Of a stretch of 64,000 nucleotides of DNA, positions 22,051-28,474 are shown in pieces. Position numbers and translations under genes: made by a program. Each line of letters starts with the position of its first letter. The stretch's first letter is position 1. This DNA comes from Synechococcus sp. LTW-R (lineage in GTDB: Bacteria > Cyanobacteriota > Cyanobacteriia > PCC-6307 > Cyanobiaceae). The notes under the pieces are model-generated. The model ran no database searches. It was given only the letters and a program-made list of their open reading frames with translations, and was not told where the DNA came from. Where the stretch lies: the NCBI RefSeq assembly GCF_014217875.1, contig NZ_CP059060.1, forward strand, positions 2,294,001 to 2,358,000, read 5' to 3'.

Positions 22051-23093
22051 CCCGTTCTGGGGAGCCCCTGCCCACCTTGATGGTTTTGCCCACGGGCATC
22101 GGCTGTGAGGTGGGTGGCTACGCCGGTGATGCGGTGCCCGCCGCTCGGCTGTTGGCGGCCGCCAGTGGCTGTCTGATCACCCACCCCAATGTGATGAATG
22201 GGGCCTCGCTTTATTGGAGTGACTCCCGCATTCACTACGTCGAGGGATCGAGCCTCGATCGTTTTGCGGCTGGAGAACTGGCGCTCGAACCGGTGCGCTC
22301 CCAGCGCATCGGTCTGCTGCTGGATACCGGCATCGAGGAGGACTTGCGCCTCCGGCACCTGCAGGTCGCCGACGGTTGCCGGGCCAGCCTGGGCCTCACG
22401 CTTGGCCCTGTTGAGACCACAGCCGCGCCCATCGGCGTGAGCCTGAGCCAAGGGGAGAGTGGCGCGAGCTGGGGCCAACTGGAGCGCCCTGATGTCCTGC
22501 TCGCGGCTGGAGAGCGCCTGCGGGATGCCGGTGCCACCGCGATTGCCGTCGTTGCCCGTTTCCCCGATGATCCCGATAGCGAGGCCCTGACGGCTTACCG
22601 CCAAGGGGGCGGCGTCGATGCCTTGGCTGGTGCGGAGGCCGTCATCAGCCACTGGCTCAGCCGTCAACTGAACCTGCCTTGCGCCCATGCCCCAGCCCTG
22701 AGCCCCCTAGAGATTGACCCCCAGTTGGATCCTCGGGCGGCTGGAGAAGAGCTGGGCTACACCTTTTTGCCCTGTGTCCTCGTGGGCTTGAGCCGGGCTC
22801 CGGCGCTCTGGCCCGCGGCCGAGGCCCCTGCGGGATCGATTCGGCCCGATCAGATTGGTGCCGTGGTGGCCCCGGCTGGTGCCCTGGGGGGGGCGGCGGT
22901 GTTGGCCTGCGCGGAGCGCGGAGTTCCGGTGATCGCCGTGGAGAACCCATGCGTCCTGTCGGTCACGTCCGAGGCCTTGGGGATCGAGGTGCTCCCGGCG
23001 TCCAGTTACAGCGAGGCGGCGGGCTTGCTGCTGGCCCTGCGGGAGGGGATCAACCCTGAAGCCCTGCAGCGTCCCTTGGGGCGGCTCGGCTGA
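22047..23093 (+). CDS. DUF3326 family protein
   Basis: The 348-residue soluble protein matches the cyanobacterial/plant DUF3326 family: N-terminal LMVLPTGIGCEVGGYAGDA, then LITHPNVMNGASLYW, and a C-terminal segment AGALGGAAVLACAERGVPVIAVENP that resembles a nucleotide- or sugar-binding Rossmann-like loop. The family is universal in cyanobacteria and plastid-bearing plants but its biochemical role is not known to me. It is translationally coupled on both sides (four-base overlap with the preceding gene, one-base overlap with the next). Confidence 0.88.
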   Translation: MTRSGEPLPTLMVLPTGIGCEVGGYAGDAVPAARLLAAASGCLITHPNVMNGASLYWSDSRIHYVEGSSLDRFAAGELALEPVRSQRIGLLLDTGIEEDLRLRHLQVADGCRASLGLTLGPVETTAAPIGVSLSQGESGASWGQLERPDVLLAAGERLRDAGATAIAVVARFPDDPDSEALTAYRQGGGVDALAGAEAVISHWLSRQLNLPCAHAPALSPLEIDPQLDPRAAGEELGYTFLPCVLVGLSRAPALWPAAEAPAGSIRPDQIGAVVAPAGALGGAAVLACAERGVPVIAVENPCVLSVTSEALGIEVLPASSYSEAAGLLLALREGINPEALQRPLGRLG

Positions 23094-23512
23094 TGGCTGG
23101 CTTTGGCTCCTCCGCTGAGCCCTGTCCCTGCGGGGGGGAGTGCTACGCCACCTGTTGTGAGCCATTTCACCTGGGTACGGCACGGCCTGAGACCGCCGAG
23201 CAGTTGATGCGTTCGCGCTACAGCGCCTTCAGCAGGAACCTGATCGATTACTTGATCGAGACCCACCCCTCCCCAGAGCCCATGGCCGAGCGTCGCCAAG
23301 CCCTGAAGGCGAGCAACCGCGGCGTGCGCTGGACTCGGCTGCGGATCAGCGCCAGGGAGGCTGGGGGGGCGACCGACCTCAGCGGCACGGTGACCTTTGA
23401 GGCCCACTACCGCCAATCCGGCCAGACGCATGTCCTGCGGGAGTGCTCCCGTTTTGGCCGCGAGGGTGAGGATCTAGTCGGCCGTTGGCTCTATCTGGCG
23501 GCTGAGGGTTAA
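23093..23512 (+). CDS. YchJ-family protein (UPF0225)
   Basis: The 139-residue protein has an N-terminal SEC-C-like zinc motif (PCPCGGECYATCCEPFH, residues 10-26) followed by an NTF2-like domain beginning RPETAEQLMRSRYSAFSRN, the standard YchJ layout. The zinc motif is probably protein-binding; the function of the family is unknown. It is the last gene of the ferredoxin string and faces the convergent minus-strand unit at 23538-23684. Confidence 0.88.
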   Translation: MAGFGSSAEPCPCGGECYATCCEPFHLGTARPETAEQLMRSRYSAFSRNLIDYLIETHPSPEPMAERRQALKASNRGVRWTRLRISAREAGGATDLSGTVTFEAHYRQSGQTHVLRECSRFGREGEDLVGRWLYLAAEG

Positions 23513-23537
23513 TGGCTTCCTCTCATTAGAAGCAGCG

Positions 23538-23684
23538 AAAAAAGCCCCCGTCCGTCAACGGGGGCCGCCTGCTCTTCGGTGCCCCCTCCCTGCGGGCTTG
23601 GATCTCTTTGCTTCTGCGCCTAGCCATCCCCCAAGCCCCAAATGGGGGCAATCCAGCCGCTGACGGCCGTGTCCCCATTTGGGG
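23538..23684 (-). ncRNA. candidate structured small RNA unit 1 (upstream of psbA)
   Basis: Read on the minus strand, this unit starts with two oppositely written 12-bp palindromes (CCCCAAATGGGG at 23684-23673 and CCCCATTTGGGG at 23647-23636), continues through a C/G-rich region with a possible hairpin around GCCCGCAGGGAGGGGGC, and ends in an 8-bp terminator stem (GCCCCCGT / ACGGGGGC) followed by six T (23565-23538). The same order of parts occurs at three other places between here and 28.4 kb, always on the minus strand. No ORF fits inside it. It would end against the convergent ychJ-like gene. Transcription is inferred, not seen. Confidence 0.4.
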
Positions 23685-23887
23685 GCGATTCAGCCTCAGA
23701 TGATCGCAAGAGCTCAGTCATGACGGGGCTGATCAGCTCTGGTTATCGCTGTGATCGCCAGAGGCGATCGCCAAAAGGGTTCCCAGTTCTTGGTCGATGC
23801 CCATAAGTTCAGTTGCAACAGCCCAACAGGGCCGTTTTGCATCCCCGCTCTGACGGCTAGTCCGTTGAGCCTTTCTTTCCCGTACTC

Positions 23888-24967
23888 ATGACGACCACCA
23901 TCCAGCAGCGCCAAGGCGCTTCTGCGTGGAACCAGTTCTGCGAGTGGGTCACCAGCACCGACAACCGCCTCTATGTGGGTTGGTTCGGCGTTCTGATGAT
24001 TCCCTGCCTGCTGGCCGCCACCATCTGCTTCATCGTTGCGTTCATCGCAGCACCCCCCGTCGACATCGACGGCATCCGTGAGCCTGTTGCTGGCTCCCTG
24101 ATCTACGGAAACAACATCATCTCTGGTGCTGTTATCCCCTCCAGCAACGCCATCGGCCTGCACTTCTATCCCATCTGGGAAGCCGCCAGCCTCGACGAGT
24201 GGCTGTACAACGGCGGTCCTTTCCAGCTGGTTGTTTTCCACTTCCTCATCGGCATCTACGCCTACATGGGTCGTGAGTGGGAACTCTCCTACCGCCTCGG
24301 CATGCGCCCCTGGATCTGCGTTGCTTACAGCGCACCCGTGGCTGCTGCTTCCGCAGTGTTCCTGGTGTATCCCTTCGGTCAGGGCTCCTTCTCGGACGCC
24401 ATGCCCCTGGGCATCTCCGGCACCTTCAACTACATGCTGGTGTTCCAGGCTGAGCACAACATCCTGATGCACCCCTTCCACATGCTTGGTGTGGCTGGTG
24501 TGTTCGGTGGTTCCCTGTTCTCCGCCATGCACGGCTCCCTGGTGACCTCCTCCCTGGTGCGTGAAACCACCGAGAGCGAGTCCCAGAACTACGGCTACAA
24601 GTTCGGCCAAGAGGAAGAGACCTACAACATCGTGGCTGCCCACGGTTACTTCGGTCGCCTGATCTTCCAATACGCCTCCTTCAACAACAGCCGCAGCCTG
24701 CACTTCTTCCTGGCTGCCTGGCCTGTGGTTGGTATCTGGTTCACCGCCCTGGGCGTTAGCACCATGGCGTTCAACCTGAACGGCTTCAACTTCAACCAGT
24801 CGATCCTGGATTCCCAGGGTCGTGTGCTGAACACCTGGGCTGACGTGCTGAACCGCGCCAACCTCGGTATGGAAGTGATGCACGAGCGCAACGCTCACAA
24901 CTTCCCCCTCGACCTGGCTGCTGCTGAGTCCACCCCCGTGGCTCTGACTGCTCCCGCCATCGGCTGA
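23888..24967 (+). CDS. psbA: photosystem II D1 protein, D1:2 (high-light) type
   Basis: D1 binds the P680 chlorophylls, pheophytin, QB and the Mn cluster. The 359-residue precursor has five transmembrane helices, the His198 region [17 protein letters not shown] further on, and the C-terminal processing site after Ala344 (NFPLDLA / AAESTP). Residue 130 is Glu ([11 protein letters not shown]), the form found in high-light-induced D1:2, not Gln as in D1:1. Codon use is extremely biased. There is no clear Shine-Dalgarno before the ATG, usual for psbA. A terminator follows at 25021. One copy is in the window; other copies are expected elsewhere in the genome. Confidence 0.99.
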   Translation: MTTTIQQRQGASAWNQFCEWVTSTDNRLYVGWFGVLMIPCLLAATICFIVAFIAAPPVDIDGIREPVAGSLIYGNNIISGAVIPSSNAIGLHFYPIWEAASLDEWLYNGGPFQLVVFHFLIGIYAYMGREWELSYRLGMRPWICVAYSAPVAAASAVFLVYPFGQGSFSDAMPLGISGTFNYMLVFQAEHNILMHPFHMLGVAGVFGGSLFSAMHGSLVTSSLVRETTESESQNYGYKFGQEEETYNIVAAHGYFGRLIFQYASFNNSRSLHFFLAAWPVVGIWFTALGVSTMAFNLNGFNFNQSILDSQGRVLNTWADVLNRANLGMEVMHERNAHNFPLDLAAAESTPVALTAPAIG

Positions 24968-25020
24968 GGCTGAACCCCAAGATTCAGCTTCTTCTCGAAC
25001 TTCGAGGAGTGTTGAATCAA

Positions 25021-25048
25021 AAGCCCCCGCGAAAGCGGGGGCTTTTTG
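25021..25048 (+). terminator. psbA terminator (bidirectional form)
   Basis: A 10-bp perfect stem AAGCCCCCGC / GCGGGGGCTT with a GAAA loop is followed by T-rich sequence on the plus strand and flanked by four A on the other side, so it could also stop minus-strand transcription coming from unit 2. Confidence 0.92.
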
Positions 25049-25204
25049 TTGCTTGGGCTTGCAGTTGTGAGGTCACCGGAGCCATAACCGCCGAGGAGAT
25101 GTCCGAGAACATTCCGCCGTTGTCCGAGCAGGGGAGACTTATCCGACCCCCCGACCCAATCCCCTTGGCACCAAGAAGAAGGCCGCTGAACGAGTGAAGT
25201 CCAT

Positions 25205-25298
25205 AAAAAATCCCCCCGGGCAGGCGTCCGAGGGGATGGACTGACGTTTCGATGCCAGCTTCATTCAATCTTCCTGAGCAGAAAACCCCCATATGGGG
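25205..25298 (-). ncRNA. candidate structured small RNA unit 2 (between psbA and ocp)
   Basis: On the minus strand this unit opens with the perfect palindrome CCCCATATGGGG (25298-25287), has a small hairpin CTGGC / GTCAG closing a loop that contains CGAAA (25258-25241), and ends in a 9-bp terminator stem (TCCCCTCGG / CCGGGGGGA) with six T (25210-25205). It has the same architecture as units 1, 3 and 4. The sequence between the palindrome and the terminator is not obviously coding. Confidence 0.4.
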
Positions 25299-25390
25299 TC
25301 AATGATGTGGAGTCGCGAGTAGTTGATCACCCAGGTCGGGCACAATCAGAAAAGCGACTGACGCGTTTAGCAAGAACAAGGCGAGGCTCG

Positions 25391-25399
25391 TGCTATTGT
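25391..25399 (+). promoter_or_regulatory. possible extended -10 promoter element of ocp
   Basis: TGCTATTGT is an extended -10 type element (TGn plus TATTGT) 25 bases upstream of the ocp ATG. No convincing -35 box accompanies it, which suits extended -10 promoters. GTGAGA just before the start codon can act as ribosome binding site. Confidence 0.3.
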
Positions 25400-25423
25400 G
25401 TAACAACTTGTAAGTGAGAACGA

Positions 25424-26380
25424 ATGTTCACGATCGAGAAGGCTGCTCAGATATTCCCAGAGACGAAGACCGCTGATGTTATTCCCGCTATTACTGCTCG
25501 ATATCAGCTTTTAAGTGCCGAAGACCAGCTGGCGCTGATCTGGTTTGCATACACAGAGATGGGTAAAACCATCACTGTTGCAGCACCTGGGGCCGCGCGC
25601 ATGCAGTTTTGCCAGCTCGCTCTCAAGGAGATCTCTGAGATGTCTCCTGATCAGCAGAGCAAGGTCATGTGCGACTTGGCGACCAAGGTGGACATGCCGA
25701 TTGGCCGTCAATATGCCAACTGGTCGATCAACGTCAAACTCGGCTTCTGGTACGAGCTTGGCGAGCTAATGAGAAAAGGTGCTGTCGCGGGTATACCGCA
25801 AGGCTACAAGCTTTCTGCTAACGCAAACTCGGTCCTTGAATCCCTTAAGAAGGTCGAGCAAGGGCAGCAGATCAGTATTCTCAGAAACTTTGTTGTTGAT
25901 ATGGGCTTCGATCCTGCTAAGGACGAAGACAACCTTGCTAGCGAGCCAGAGGTGATCCCTACACCTCAATCAGAACGTCAGCAAATTTTCATTCCCGGTG
26001 TGCTCAACCAAACGGTTTTGAGTTACATGGAGCTTCTCAACTCGAATGACTTCGATGCTCTTATTGAGTTGTTCCTGCCCGACGGCGCACTGCAGCCTCC
26101 GTTTCAGAGGCCAATTATTGGTAAAGAAGCAATCCTTAAGTTCTTCAAGAGAGACTGCCAAAATCTAAAGCTTATGCCCCAAGGTGGTTTTGGTGAGCCT
26201 GCAGAGTCTGGCTTTAACCAGATCAAGGTCACGGGAAAAGTGCAGACACCGTGGTTCGGCAGTGAAGTCGGCATGAACGTCGCTTGGCGCTTCTTGCTCG
26301 ATGAAAATGACAAGATCTACTTCGTTGCCATTGATCTTCTGGCCAATCCAGCCGAACTCCTAAAGCTGGGCAAGCGTTGA
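25424..26380 (+). CDS. ocp: orange carotenoid protein
   Basis: OCP binds a keto-carotenoid, senses blue light and quenches phycobilisome excitation. The 318-residue protein has the full two-domain form: an all-helical carotenoid domain (1-160), a linker (161-185) and an NTF2-like C-terminal domain (186-318). Carotenoid contacts are conserved: Tyr201 and Trp288, which hydrogen-bond the keto group, and Tyr43/Trp109 equivalent to Tyr44/Trp110 of Synechocystis. The inter-domain salt bridge is Arg154 with Asp244 in place of Arg-Glu. The stop overlaps the crtW start by four bases. Base composition is AT-richer than the flanking core genes. Confidence 0.97.
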   Translation: MFTIEKAAQIFPETKTADVIPAITARYQLLSAEDQLALIWFAYTEMGKTITVAAPGAARMQFCQLALKEISEMSPDQQSKVMCDLATKVDMPIGRQYANWSINVKLGFWYELGELMRKGAVAGIPQGYKLSANANSVLESLKKVEQGQQISILRNFVVDMGFDPAKDEDNLASEPEVIPTPQSERQQIFIPGVLNQTVLSYMELLNSNDFDALIELFLPDGALQPPFQRPIIGKEAILKFFKRDCQNLKLMPQGGFGEPAESGFNQIKVTGKVQTPWFGSEVGMNVAWRFLLDENDKIYFVAIDLLANPAELLKLGKR

Positions 26381-27087
26381 AATCGGTTCAACGAAGCACG
26401 ACCGGTCTCTTTCATGCCATGGCAATCCTATTGCCATGGCTGGGCGTTGCGATCGTGACTATCAACGTAGAGCCTGTTAAAGCCAGTGTTGGGCTGACTT
26501 TGTTGCTGATTTGCGCGAAGTGCTATCTGAATACTGGCCTTTTTATCGTTGCGCATGACAGCATGCACGGCACTCTTTCTCCAAGTTGGCCTCGCATCAA
26601 CAAGGTAATTGGTGCTGCGGCTTTGTTCCTCTATGCAGGACTAAGCTATTCATCCTGCAAGCGCAAGCATCTGCTTCACCACCTTGCGCCCGAGACTTCT
26701 CTCGACCCCGATTACCGAAAGGAGCATGAAGCTTCTTTTGTTAAATGGTTCGCGAGGTTTCTTTGTTCGTACACCAGCGTTGGCTCGCTCGTCATCCTGG
26801 GTATGGGCTGGGCTCTTGTCTATTCTCAATCCGTTGACCCGTTCCGAAGTGTAATTCTCTTTGGTGCTGTTCCTTTGGTGCTTAGTTCGATCCAGCTTTT
26901 CACTTTTGGGATATGGATGCCGCACAAACCCGGGAAAGACTCTGCTCGGAATACCCCCAGAAGTAATTATTTCTCGCCATTCGTATCTCTGTTGACTTGC
27001 TACAACTTTGGGTATCACAGAGAGCACCACGAAAACCCACATATTCCTTGGTATCAGCTCTATAGACTGGCAATGGCAAAAATATAG
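26377..27087 (+). CDS. crtW: beta-carotene ketolase, CrtW type
   Basis: CrtW is a membrane di-iron oxygenase that adds 4-keto groups to beta-carotene, giving echinenone or canthaxanthin, the pigment that OCP needs. The 236-residue protein shows the histidine boxes of the desaturase/hydroxylase superfamily: HDSMHG near residue 60, HLLHH near 97, and HREHHENPHIPWY near 212-224, with about four hydrophobic segments. The start is taken as the TTG overlapping the ocp stop (TTGA); an ATG 14 codons downstream (26419) is the alternative. It lies between ocp and frp, so supply of the OCP cofactor is co-transcribed with its user. Confidence 0.93.
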   Translation: MKSVQRSTTGLFHAMAILLPWLGVAIVTINVEPVKASVGLTLLLICAKCYLNTGLFIVAHDSMHGTLSPSWPRINKVIGAAALFLYAGLSYSSCKRKHLLHHLAPETSLDPDYRKEHEASFVKWFARFLCSYTSVGSLVILGMGWALVYSQSVDPFRSVILFGAVPLVLSSIQLFTFGIWMPHKPGKDSARNTPRSNYFSPFVSLLTCYNFGYHREHHENPHIPWYQLYRLAMAKI

Positions 27088-27131
27088 TCCCTTCCTGAGC
27101 ATCCTCCACCTGTTGACCGCACCCCAATCCA

Positions 27132-27452
27132 ATGAACAACGCAGAATGGACTTCAACGGAGATTGAAATAGCAAAACAGGCCTTTGCGGCTGGGAATAAA
27201 AATGCTGAGCTTCAACTTATCTCACTTGTTCAGGACAAAGCGTCCGACTTGCCTGACATTGAATCCCTTTACGCTCTACATGACTATCTCAGCATCGAGC
27301 GTCATGAGCTAGAAGGGCGGTCGCAGTTTGATCCAGAGACGGCTTTGTTTGCATTTGCAGAAATGGTCAAGCGAGGATTGGTGTCATTGAGCCAGCTTGA
27401 GGGACTTGATGCGAAAAAGATTGCAAAGGTCAAAGCAATGTCGATGTTCTAG
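27132..27452 (+). CDS. frp: fluorescence recovery protein
   Basis: FRP binds the C-terminal domain of light-activated OCP, detaches it from the phycobilisome and speeds return to the orange form. The 106-residue, mostly helical protein has the conserved central patch LYALHDYLSIERHEL, with His50, Asp51 and Arg57 aligned to His53, Asp54 and Arg60 of the Synechocystis protein by constant spacing. The patch residue Trp50 is replaced here by Tyr47. The end FAEMVKRGLVSLSQLEGLDAKKI is typical. It lies 44 bases downstream of crtW in the same orientation, completing an ocp-crtW-frp operon. Confidence 0.9.
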   Translation: MNNAEWTSTEIEIAKQAFAAGNKNAELQLISLVQDKASDLPDIESLYALHDYLSIERHELEGRSQFDPETALFAFAEMVKRGLVSLSQLEGLDAKKIAKVKAMSMF

Positions 27453-27490
27453 GTCATTAGAATCTGCTCTCCAGGTGGAGAAATGTATTT

Positions 27491-27676
27491 ATGACTAATT
27501 CGACGCCAACGTTGGCTCTGCTTATACCTCAATATGTAGAGTATCTCCGCTGTCTCGACTCAGCACACATCATCGAGCAAGAGATCCACGAATCGTTGAA
27601 AGCTGCTGGCCTCACTTGGGGAGACCTAGAACAGGCTGCTGCGAGCGCTGAGCAATCAGGTCAAGCGCCCGGATGA
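27491..27676 (+). CDS. small hypothetical protein downstream of frp (61 aa)
   Basis: A 61-codon ORF starts 38 bases after frp with a good ribosome binding site (GGTGGAG, ten bases before the ATG). The product is soluble and helical with a YVEYLRCLDSAHIIEQEIHESLK core and the motif AAGLTWGDLEQAA, without membrane segments. Position and strand suggest it is the fourth gene of the ocp operon. I recognise no family. Confidence 0.55.
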   Translation: MTNSTPTLALLIPQYVEYLRCLDSAHIIEQEIHESLKAAGLTWGDLEQAAASAEQSGQAPG

Positions 27677-27686
27677 GCTAGGTGAA

Positions 27687-27839
27687 GTGAATATCGAGTC
27701 TCTGGAGAAACTTGCCGCCATCATCGTTGCTGTCGGATTAGTGGCTGGAAATCTCTTTATGTTTTCACCTTTACGCACAGACAATCGGCATCTTCCTGAT
27801 TCCCTTGGGGAAGATAAATTGCCGGCAAGTAGTAATTAA
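27687..27839 (+). CDS. small membrane protein at the end of the ocp operon (50 aa)
   Basis: A 50-codon ORF with a GTG start preceded by AGGTGA begins ten bases after the previous stop. It encodes a short acidic/basic head (NIESLEK), one strongly hydrophobic helix (LAAIIVAVGLVAGNLFMF) and a polar tail. The one-helix design, tight spacing and clear ribosome binding site argue for a real gene. It could be a thylakoid or plasma membrane mini-protein; no homologue is known to me. Confidence 0.5.
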   Translation: MNIESLEKLAAIIVAVGLVAGNLFMFSPLRTDNRHLPDSLGEDKLPASSN

Positions 27840-28041
27840 TATTCTTTCCACAGGCTATTCGTGGTGGTTCTCAGCTGCAGTTGAGTTGCTTGCGCGAGGT
27901 TGATTGGCCGCTGATCCATGGAAGAGGCAGGGCGGACCTGCATGCTTCTTCAGCCAATTCAGTATGAGTGTGGCGATCCCTGATGGCCCCCAGCAAGCCT
28001 TCCAGCGGCAGATCAGATCCGCTCGGAGTCTGTTCTAGTCG

Positions 28042-28157
28042 AAAAAAATCCCCCTGCCCACCGGAAAGTGTCAGGGGGGATGAGCATCAGGCCCCTCCTT
28101 TCGGAGTTGGCACCACTTAACTGTGATCGAGTGAATTGGGGATAGCCCCAAATGGGG
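28042..28157 (-). ncRNA. candidate structured small RNA unit 3
   Basis: On the minus strand: palindrome CCCCATTTGGGG (28157-28146) followed by GCTATC, then CGATCAC, then a hairpin CTCC-GAAA-GGAG (28106-28095), then GCCTGA, and finally a terminator stem (TCCCCCCTG / CAGGGGGA) with seven T (28080-28042). Unit 4 repeats nearly every block; the hairpin differs by a compensating pair (CTCC/GGAG here, CCCC/GGGG there), which supports an RNA structure rather than a DNA site. It starts right after the small minus-strand ORF at 28168-28320. Confidence 0.5.
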
Positions 28158-28167
28158 GCAACTGAGG

Positions 28168-28320
28168 TTAGGCCTGCTCTTGGGTCTCAGGGTGGGCCTG
28201 ATCTCCTTGGCGAGACTCACGAATAAAGCGCTTCCGCTGGGCGCTGTCCTCAGGACTTTTGTCCAAGGGAACAACGTGCCAGCCACCCTGGAAGCGTGTG
28301 TCTCTCTCAGGTGTCGTCAT
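28168..28320 (-). CDS. candidate small protein between RNA units (50 aa)
   Basis: A 50-codon minus-strand ORF from the ATG at 28320 encodes a hydrophilic, highly charged peptide (MTTPERDTRFQGGW, HVVPLDKSPEDSAQRKRF, then a Gln/Glu-rich tail). Codon choice looks like that of real genes here. The ATG comes three bases after the T-run of unit 4's terminator hairpin, and the stop lies just before unit 3, so the ORF is sandwiched between the two RNA-like units on the same strand. There is no clear ribosome binding site. It may be a short protein gene under attenuation by the hairpin, or an accidental frame. Confidence 0.4.
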   Translation of the reverse strand: MTTPERDTRFQGGWHVVPLDKSPEDSAQRKRFIRESRQGDQAHPETQEQA

Positions 28321-28323
28321 ACG

Positions 28324-28435
28324 AAAAACCCCCCGATCCAAAAGAAGTGCGGGGGGTCGTCTTTCAGGCACCCCCCTTTCGGGGTTGTGCTTACTTTCGC
28401 CGTGTTCGGGGTGATCGAGATAGCCCCAAATAGGG
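28324..28435 (-). ncRNA. candidate structured small RNA unit 4
   Basis: On the minus strand: imperfect palindrome CCCTATTTGGGG (28435-28424) followed by GCTATC and CGATCAC, then GCAC-AA-CCCC-GAAA-GGGG with a closing GTGC (hairpin core 28384-28373), GCCTGA, and a terminator stem CCCCCCG / CGGGGGG with five T (28356-28324). Block-by-block match with unit 3 over about 110 bases shows these are duplicated copies. It lies downstream of the convergent-facing end of ald and upstream of the small ORF at 28168-28320. Confidence 0.5.
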
Positions 28436-28474
28436 ACATCTCTTCTCTTCGGCAAAACCGAGGCAAGCCGAGGC

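Noticed and set aside
23714-24898. Open frame of about 394 codons antisense to psbA
   Set aside because: Same codon-bias artefact; composition is His/Val/Gly/Glu-rich without motifs.
28071-28286. 71-codon minus-strand frame overlapping RNA-like unit 3
   Set aside because: It crosses the hairpins of unit 3 and overlaps the better candidate ORF at 28168-28320 in another frame.
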